From NCBI GenBank assembly GCA_903772945.1, contig CAICTM010001797.1, positions 1 to 22,519 on the forward strand: a stretch of DNA of 22,519 nucleotides, read 5' to 3'. Position 1 is the first letter of the stretch; every line of letters begins with the position of its first letter. Positions 16,692 through 22,519 of this stretch are shown here, one piece after another. The translations under genes were made by a program, and so were the position numbers. The DNA comes from Seminavis robusta (lineage: Eukaryota > Bacillariophyta > Bacillariophyceae > Naviculales > Naviculaceae). A model generated the notes under the pieces. That model was not told where the DNA came from, ran no database searches, and saw only the letters and a list, made by a program, of their open reading frames with translations.

Positions 16692-18157
16692 GATATTCTG
16701 TTTTACTGCCACGGAACCCTTTTTCCTTCTCAAATTGTTCTTTCTTGTTGATTGCTGCTACCGTCTCTTCCAACATGCTCTCCAGCAGCGCAATTCTTGC
16801 GTTCTGACGTTCCAGTAACTCAAGGAGATGGTCGTCCGCCCTTGTCAGAGCTTCAATTTCCACTTCTGTCCCAGATTTTCGTTTGATGGAGAACACGTAG
16901 TCTCCCATGCCATCAACGAGGTCCGTGAATGTTTCAAAGGTGAATGGTGTAGCCGATGGATCCATGATCAACGAATCGATAGCATCATTGGCCAGCCGAA
17001 GCGCAGCTCCATCCACCTTGACAAAGGCGTAGTTTTCTACGCACTGTTCGACGTAATCGTCCCTATAGAGAGCTTCCAAGAATGCCTTGAGCAAGGCCTG
17101 GTCCTGTGGATTGTCAAGGAAGCTGGTAAGGTCCTGGCGAACGTAAATGTACGTGAGAGCCGCCATTGGCCAGGTGAATTCACCAGGCTGGTTTAGCAAG
17201 GAGACGCTGCTAAAGTCATCTGCGGCTGAGCTGGGGAGGAGGCCAATGGTGTCAGCAGCCCCCGCAATCCCGCCACGAGCTTGAGACTGGATCGACGTGA
17301 GACGAGTCCCAAAGCTGTTTTCTACCGCAACTTCCACCAATCCAGCGCTTCGACCCTGGCCAACGGCCAAATATCCAATGGTTCCTGGTTCTTCCTCGAT
17401 ACAATCGACCATACCACCAGACCCCTGGCATTCCAGGGATGAGTCATGCCATGCCACCATGGAGCCCACATTGTTCACAGACCAGACATCCGGACAAGCT
17501 GCAGCGAGATACTATGAGGTGAAAATTCGCAAATTCAAATCAAGTTCATAAAGGCGATAAGTTGAGAAAGGTGATGTGGTTACAATTTTTGTCATGAGTG
17601 CTTACATTTGTGACAAGAGATGTCGAACCGCTGCCATCCACCCTGCGGGCCACTCGAACGGGCACATCGCCCGACACGTCAAGGTTTGGGTTCAATTCTT
17701 TAATGTCGTTGTCCACCCATGATGTGATTTCTCCAGTAAAGATCCTGGCCAAAGCACAGGCTGTTAGATTGAGTGCTGGAGTGTTTGGAAGAGAGTGATA
17801 AAAGGATACCGCCCCCACGAACACTGGCAATTGCAACACCGTTTCGGCTGCCGACAAATCCTGATACCTATCCATCCTGAGGGGGATGTCACCGGAACCA
17901 AAATGGGAAACGATGGGATCCGACTCGGAGAATTCAGCTTGACCTGAAGAGGACCCAATGGCACGGTACGTCATCTGCACAGGGATCTTGGCGCGTGTCT
18001 CCATTTTCTCCATGACAGACCAGTAGCATTGAGCAGGGTTGGTTGTTCCGCTGCCATGGATGGACAAGGTGGTTTGCGCCTTGACGGTCGCTGCCAGAAG
18101 CAGAAACAAGAGCCCAGGCATGCCATGGCTCTGGCGTGAAGGAGGAATCATCATCAT
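16687..18157 (-). CDS. PstS-like phosphate-binding secreted protein with C-terminal coiled coil
   Basis: Exon 1 17606-18157 and exon 2 16687-17511, phase-0 intron of 94 bp (GTAAGC...CATAG), 458 residues. The signal peptide occupies about residues 1-27 (MPGLLFLLLAATVKA, cut before QTT). The periplasmic-binding-protein fold follows, with IHGSGTTNPAQCYW and RAIGSSSGQAEF near the N-terminus, the PstS landmark IFTGEITSWVDNDIKELNP, and RRVDGSGSTSLVTN just before the intron; these loops bind phosphate in bacterial PstS. The family joins across the intron at YLAAACPDVW. The last 60 residues form a coiled coil (LLELLERQNARIALLESML) and a charged tail, as in other diatom members. Expected role: extracellular or surface phosphate capture. 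The start is the first of three ATGs; the frame is open further upstream but has no earlier ATG. Confidence 0.85.
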
Positions 18158-18637
18158 CTTGACAATTGGCAGAATCAGCGGAAGATCTTCTTTGATTGTC
18201 AAAACTACAAAATCGTTTCAACAGAAGATTATACGATTATCCGTGCTAGTTGAATTATGGATTTATGGCTGGGAAAAGAGCGTGACTTTTCTGACGTGCT
18301 TTGTGGATCCTTTGAGCTCTTGGAGACTTCCGTTTGCCCCAATTTTTGTCGAACCACGAATGATCCCAGACTGAGCTTCTCTGAGACGATTTAAACAGCT
18401 CACACTGGCTCACAAATGAACAACGCTGGCTTATTTTGGAAGATTCTGACTTCAAACGTTCGTTCTTCGAATCTTCTGTTGTCGCCTGGGGCCAATTGAT
18501 CCGTTTCGTGCGATGGGGCTGCTCCATTGTGCTTGTTAAAGCCGTCGCTGAAGGTAATCCGGAACAGCAGCCGCTGCCTCATTATTATCCTCATTATTTC
18601 CTCCTCATAGAACAAGAAAAGAAGAAAGTTTAGGAAA
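18158..18637. promoter_or_regulatory. Divergent promoter between PstS-like and R3H genes
   Basis: 480 bp between the two start codons. No clear phosphate-response element, CRE or repeat was recognised by eye. It must hold both 5' untranslated regions and promoters. Confidence 0.4.
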
Positions 18638-20002
18638 ATGGAAGGAACTGACCGCAACGGTGGCAGACAAGTTCGCGTGATCGATGACGAAGATGGGTTT
18701 GTGGTTGTGGATTTAGACCGTGAGGGCAACACCGAAACTGCTGCTGTTGCCGCTCCTCTTCCTCCCCCCAATCGAAGAGCGTCTCCCGGAGTCCGTGTGG
18801 TCAGCCCCAACAGACAAGAGGAAGAAGAAGAGGAAGTACCCCGCGCTCATGCTGAAGAATCTTTTCCCTCTCCTCGCCGTCGCACCACACCCACGTCTCG
18901 ACGCCGCCAGAGCCATCGAGTGACTTACGAAGACCTTGTGGGGCGCCCTCGCTCCAATCCGAGGGCGAGGACTCCCATGCGATATGAAAGCCCGCTGGAA
19001 CATGGAGCCTTTCGAAATGCCTCGCGGGAAGAAGAGGAACCACAGGATGCGTTCCAACCAAGGACTATTTCGATCCGCCCGAACGCTGGGTTGGGAGTGG
19101 GTGTGCTGCGAGCACAGCCGGAACGAGTGAGAATACTGTTTCATTTATTATTACCTTGCTTTGGTTAGGTCTCATTTATGTTGACGTTTCTCACAATTTC
19201 ATTTTGCGATGTTCCAAAGGTAAACTTTGACGACACCAACCAACGTCCCAAGCCCATCACCTTGAAATCCCAAAAACAAGGACCCTCCAAAAGAAAAACA
19301 CGTCGCTGGAATAATGACAACTTCCATAATACCTTTCATGATCTGGCCAACTCGGGCTCTGCCAAAGCGAGGGCTGCCGCAGAGGTCTTAGCCAGAGCCA
19401 AGGCCGATGCCAAGCACTTTTTGCCCGTCTATGATCCAGCCGACACCCAAAGGTCTGCTGAAGTAACTCGATTCATGGAAGACAAGAGTTACTCGGATGT
19501 CCGAGATCGCTTCTTTCGGGGAGAGCTTCATGCCAAGACACAAGAACCCCGCATCGCAAAGCGTACAGACCCCGCGGATGCATCTGCTGCAGAACTCTTT
19601 CAGCGCATTGAAGGCCGGTTGCGCCGTGTCGTTGTCAAGGCCTGTGAGAACTCTGGTCCAGCTTGCAAAGTTGTGGAATCCTTTGAAAACTACCTGATCA
19701 GGAGCTTGGGCGAAGAAGAACCCAATGTTGGCAACGACGAGGGCGACTTTTGGGAAGGAATCCTTGTGGAAAGACCAAACTACAATCCACAGCAAGGAAC
19801 GGTTACTTTTCGATTCGACGGAGACTCGTCGTCTGGTGGATTTCACCGTCTGCTTGTTCATGCCGTGTGTCAGTTCCATTGCCTCAAGGCCAAGACATCT
19901 ACTGCCAGCAAAGCTCGTGTGCTCTCTGTTTCTGGTGTTATGAGGGGCAGCCAGTATCGTCTTTTGGATTATCTTATGTCTGTGCAGCAGGAACGGCAGT
20001 GA
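18638..20002 (+). CDS. R3H-domain protein, R3HDM4-like (one intron)
   Basis: Exons 18638-19126 and 19220-20002, phase-0 GT-AG intron of 93 bp (GTGAGA...CAAAG), 423 residues. Residues 1-163 look disordered: acidic EEEEEE, Arg/Pro/Ser-rich blocks (SPRRRTTPTSRRRQ) and several basic clusters that could direct nuclear import. From about 184 (GPSKRKTRRWNNDNF) to about 330 is a helical region like the R3H-associated domain seen upstream of R3H in R3HDM4-type proteins. The C-terminal domain contains RLLVH (R373, H377), the RxxxH that defines R3H and binds single-stranded nucleic acid, followed by a KARVLSVSG strand. The likely role is RNA or ssDNA binding; the pathway is unknown. It is convergent with the DUF2961 gene. 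Confidence 0.78.
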
Positions 20003-20214
20003 TTGTTTGCTGTGGTTTGGATGTGCGTGCAAAATTTGAGTGGATTTATGAATCAGTCAGGCTACCTTTTAACTAGCAGTGGCACCCTTATTTTATTGAT
20101 CACAGCTGATCAGCTGATGCTTTCCACGCAGCTGCGCAATTCAAGCTACGTGCTCGATCAGTGCTTCATCCGACTTGTAATCTCCCACATGACGCTCCAT
20201 GACCCGTTCCTGCT

Positions 20215-21529
20215 TTACACCCATAGATAGTACCAAACATAAGTGGTGTAGGTTGTCGGTTGCGGGTGCATGTAAGCCCCCTTGTCCTTGGTTCCGTGTT
20301 CTGTTTCTCCGCACCGACAAGTCAGTCGAAGGCCCGTGGAAGGAATCAAGACAAGGTCTTGATCATGAAACCGATAGGCGGAGAAGCTCGAATTGGATCG
20401 ATCAAAGTGGGTGAGCCCAGAAATGTCCGATTGGTAGGAACCGGAGTCAAAGTAGTATGTTCCAAGGAAATAGTCTTCCAATCCCGACGACAACATCATA
20501 AAGGGGGTGTCACTGTCATCTTCTCTGCTCGGTTTCGCATGGTACGCCCTCATACATGCCTCCAGAAACGCAAGTGTTGTCGATTGTGCCACAATGGTTA
20601 CCTGAAACAAGGCACCTATTGATGTTTCTCCAGAGCCGCCAATGTCATCGGGTGGAACTATGTTGCACAAATTGAATTCTTCGAGAGGTTTTGCCGTGTA
20701 GTTTTCCAATTTTGCAAGGTGGAGTCGGAGACGCGGCGAGCTGGGTAGCATCCTTCCATCAAACGACACCCATCCTCCTGTAAGGCCCCGAATAATCCAC
20801 CACGATGGAGGTACTGTTTTGTCATCTTTCTCATCCTGTGAAATTGGCTCTATGGATTTGTCGACCTCATCTGAAGTTTTGGACACTCGTTCTGCTGTCA
20901 CGCGAATGCTGAAAGAAAAGGGTATTCGGTAGTTGTTGTGAATTCCATTCTTTCTTCCCACTTTGCCAATGTGCTTGGTGATCCATGGCACATGAGAGTT
21001 GTCACCAAATCCAATTCCATGACCCAAGTAGAGTTCCATATCTATGGATGGGTTTTCCTCTCCATCGACATAGTATCTGATCCGAGTGTTTTCTACACCA
21101 GGAAAGTTCCCACCAAACCAGAAGTGAGTCAAACAGCCTGGATCTCCAAGGTGATCGATCAGGACAGCCTCCATACCCAACCGTAGAATACGTTCTCCCT
21201 TGCCCATGGTACCAAAGCTCGTGACGTTGCTGATTCCAGCTCCAGACAGGGTGATGCCATTATTGCCAGCTTGAGGCACAGTACATGTAGTTGAGCCGTT
21301 AAGACCTCCATGGTTGGAACTGGGCCCACCATCGAGCTTGGCTTCTTCAACTGAGACTTGTACCCAGTCGTCATCATCGAAATCGAGTAGAGGGGCGGGC
21401 ATATTGGACGGAATGAAGAGTTTATCAGCTATCGGAACAAGAAGCATGCAACCGAGTGATCCATGATCCATCACGGGCGTCACGGGTGAAAAAGATACCG
21501 TTTGCTAGCACCAATAAAAATGCATACAT
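20215..21529 (-). CDS. DUF2961 (GH172-type) protein, probably secreted
   Basis: The main frame (20215-21471 from its first ATG) encodes a DUF2961 protein, a family now treated as glycoside hydrolase GH172 with fructan/arabinofuranoside-active members. Visible landmarks are GCLTHFWFGG, a beta-strand region with YYVDGEENPSIDMEL, GDNSHVPW, the YRIPFSFSIRV strand and LSSGLEDYFLGTYYFDSG, whose GxEDYF is the most conserved family motif. An upstream exon is likely: ATG at 21529 to 21499, then a 70-bp intron (GTATCT...CCGATAG, 21429-21498), then 21428 onward in frame. This gives 414 residues starting MYAFLLVLANADKLFIPS, a short signal peptide, where the unspliced start gives none. RNA evidence is needed to choose. 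The substrate is unknown. The C-terminus is complete. Confidence 0.78.
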
Positions 21530-21965
21530 CACTGGTCTTTTAAAAGCATCCACATGAGCTAGTCTAGGTTAGATTTTTATAGCGGCTAACCGGCAACAAC
21601 CGGGCGTCCTTACATTCCAGCCTTGCTCGGAGGCCGTATCGGAGCACTATCCGAGCTCATAATAGAGTTTGTAGAGTTTGTAGCTCTAAAGGGTAAATAG
21701 AGGTCAGGAAGTAGCAAGTAGCAAATACTACATGTATTACACAGTAGCAAGTGATTGCAACTGTGCCATGGTTATTGGCTGGAGGAACGTTTCATTCCTT
21801 GCAAGAGACGATGCAAGTCTGTTTGGAGAAAGCACACAGAAATTAAGGCCTGGCTTGATTTGTGGAGCTGGGGCTTGGACTTGCTTTGTTGTACATGTAC
21901 CGGTAGCATGGTGCCAGCACTGCATCATTCCTACCGTATGCTGGACTTGGAAAAAGATAGCTGGA

Positions 21966-22104
21966 CTAGCTAGCTGCTGGCTCCGTACCAGTAACCAATA
22001 CTACTGAAAACCGAGTACATGTACCGGTACCACCAGGTACTTACCGTACCGGTAGTCTAGCTAGCTGCTGGCTCCGTAGCTATGTAACCAATACTACTGA
22101 AAAC
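21966..22104 (+). repeat. Dispersed direct duplication of 46-48 bp, offset 91 bp
   Basis: CTAGCTAGCTGCTGGCTCCG plus a downstream TAACCAATACTACTGAAAAC recurs at 21966-22011 and 22057-22104. The copies differ only by a small insertion in the middle (ACCAG versus AGCTATG). The spacer between them is rich in GTACC palindromes. Confidence 0.85.
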
Positions 22105-22258
22105 TACGGAGTCTTCCTCGACTCCCAGCCACCGCCTCAGCCGTCCGCACTCCGGATGACATGGGCAGTTCACTAGGACTATTTAGGGATGACTAAATAC
22201 ACCTGTGTGTGCAGTGTCGAAACGATAGTGCTAGAGTTTGGGAAACGGTGCTATCTAG

Positions 22259-22332
22259 TGCACCAATCCAAAACCGTTGGGATCCAAAACCGTTGGAAGG
22301 TGCAATCTGGTGCACCTAGCCAAAACCGTTGG
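22259..22332 (+). repeat. Three copies of CCAAAACCGTTGG (Myb/MSA-like)
   Basis: Exact copies at 22268-22280, 22284-22296 and 22320-22332. The first and third are also preceded by TGCACC, making a longer 22-bp unit repeated with a 52-bp spacing. The reverse complement contains CCAACGG, the core of plant mitosis-specific activator elements bound by three-repeat Myb proteins. Any regulated gene would lie beyond the window. Confidence 0.5.
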
Positions 22333-22519
22333 AAACCGACATTGAACTGAGTAGCCCCTTAAAAAAGAAAAGGACGCCATTGTCCTCTTCGATTGGTGGC
22401 TGCTAGCAATGTGGCTTGGATTGGCTCCTGCTGCGACTGTTCTCCTGATAACCCTAACCCTATCTACGGTGACGTACCAGTCCAGGCAGGAGCAAGTGTG
22501 CTTCCACATTGCTCTGCTT

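Larger units (their letters stand above)
21530..22519. other. Repeat-rich intergenic region to window end, no gene supported
   Basis: 990 bp upstream of the DUF2961 gene with no convincing coding region on either strand. It is dense in short repeats: TAGAGTTTG repeats at 21664-21681, three TACCGGTA (21898, 22022, 22047), two CTAGCTAG (21966, 22057) within a 46-48-bp duplication, a triplicated CCAAAACCGTTGG, and a two-copy telomere-like AACCCTAACCCTA at about 22450. Confidence 0.5.

Noticed and set aside
22449..22462. Telomere-like AACCCTAACCCTA
   Set aside because: Only two units, inside ordinary intergenic DNA. Too short to call a telomere or interstitial telomeric array.

Overview
This is nuclear DNA from a photosynthetic stramenopile, most likely a (pennate) diatom. 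The evidence is gene structure and content: spliced genes with short introns of about 70-150 bp, nearly all GT-AG, and several protein families typical of diatoms. These are a two-membrane-span receptor guanylate cyclase, a PstS-like phosphate-binding protein with a C-terminal coiled coil, and a small protein with the C-x-RGLE signature. The species cannot be fixed from the sequence. No rRNA, tRNA, CRISPR array or intact transposon was seen.

Layout. 1-190: 3' end of tryptophan synthase beta. 302-1708 (-): Golgi-type sulfotransferase, divergent from an E2F-family transcription factor (2004-4324, one intron). 4735-4968 (-): 77-residue membrane protein. 5777-6301 (+): diatom-type small protein. 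6302-8872: about 2.5 kb with no intact gene, holding interrupted coding-like fragments and short palindromes. 9148-10639 (+): four-exon mitochondrial carrier of the CoA-transporter (SLC25A42/Leu5) type. 10963-16284: the most interesting block, in which a receptor-type guanylate cyclase (12047-14334, broken by one frameshift) is flanked by three paralogous small secreted, highly charged helical proteins (10963-11423 on -, 14824-15311 and 15830-16284 on +). 16687-18157 (-): PstS-like phosphate-binding protein, divergent from an R3H-domain protein (18638-20002, +). 20215-21529 (-): DUF2961/GH172 protein, probably with a small upstream exon that supplies a signal peptide. 21530-22519: repeat-rich intergenic DNA.

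How it may fit together. The central block joins a transmembrane cyclase, with a large extracellular domain, to three secreted helical proteins that share one architecture: a signal-peptide exon, a phase-0 intron at the same place, then a helical exon. I do not recognise this small-protein family. A ligand/receptor or cell-surface role is only inference from adjacency. Other genes are ordinary single-copy functions: amino-acid synthesis, CoA transport, cell-cycle transcription, phosphate acquisition, RNA binding and glycan processing. Non-coding DNA is strongly enriched in the palindromes CTAGCTAG and TACCGGTA.
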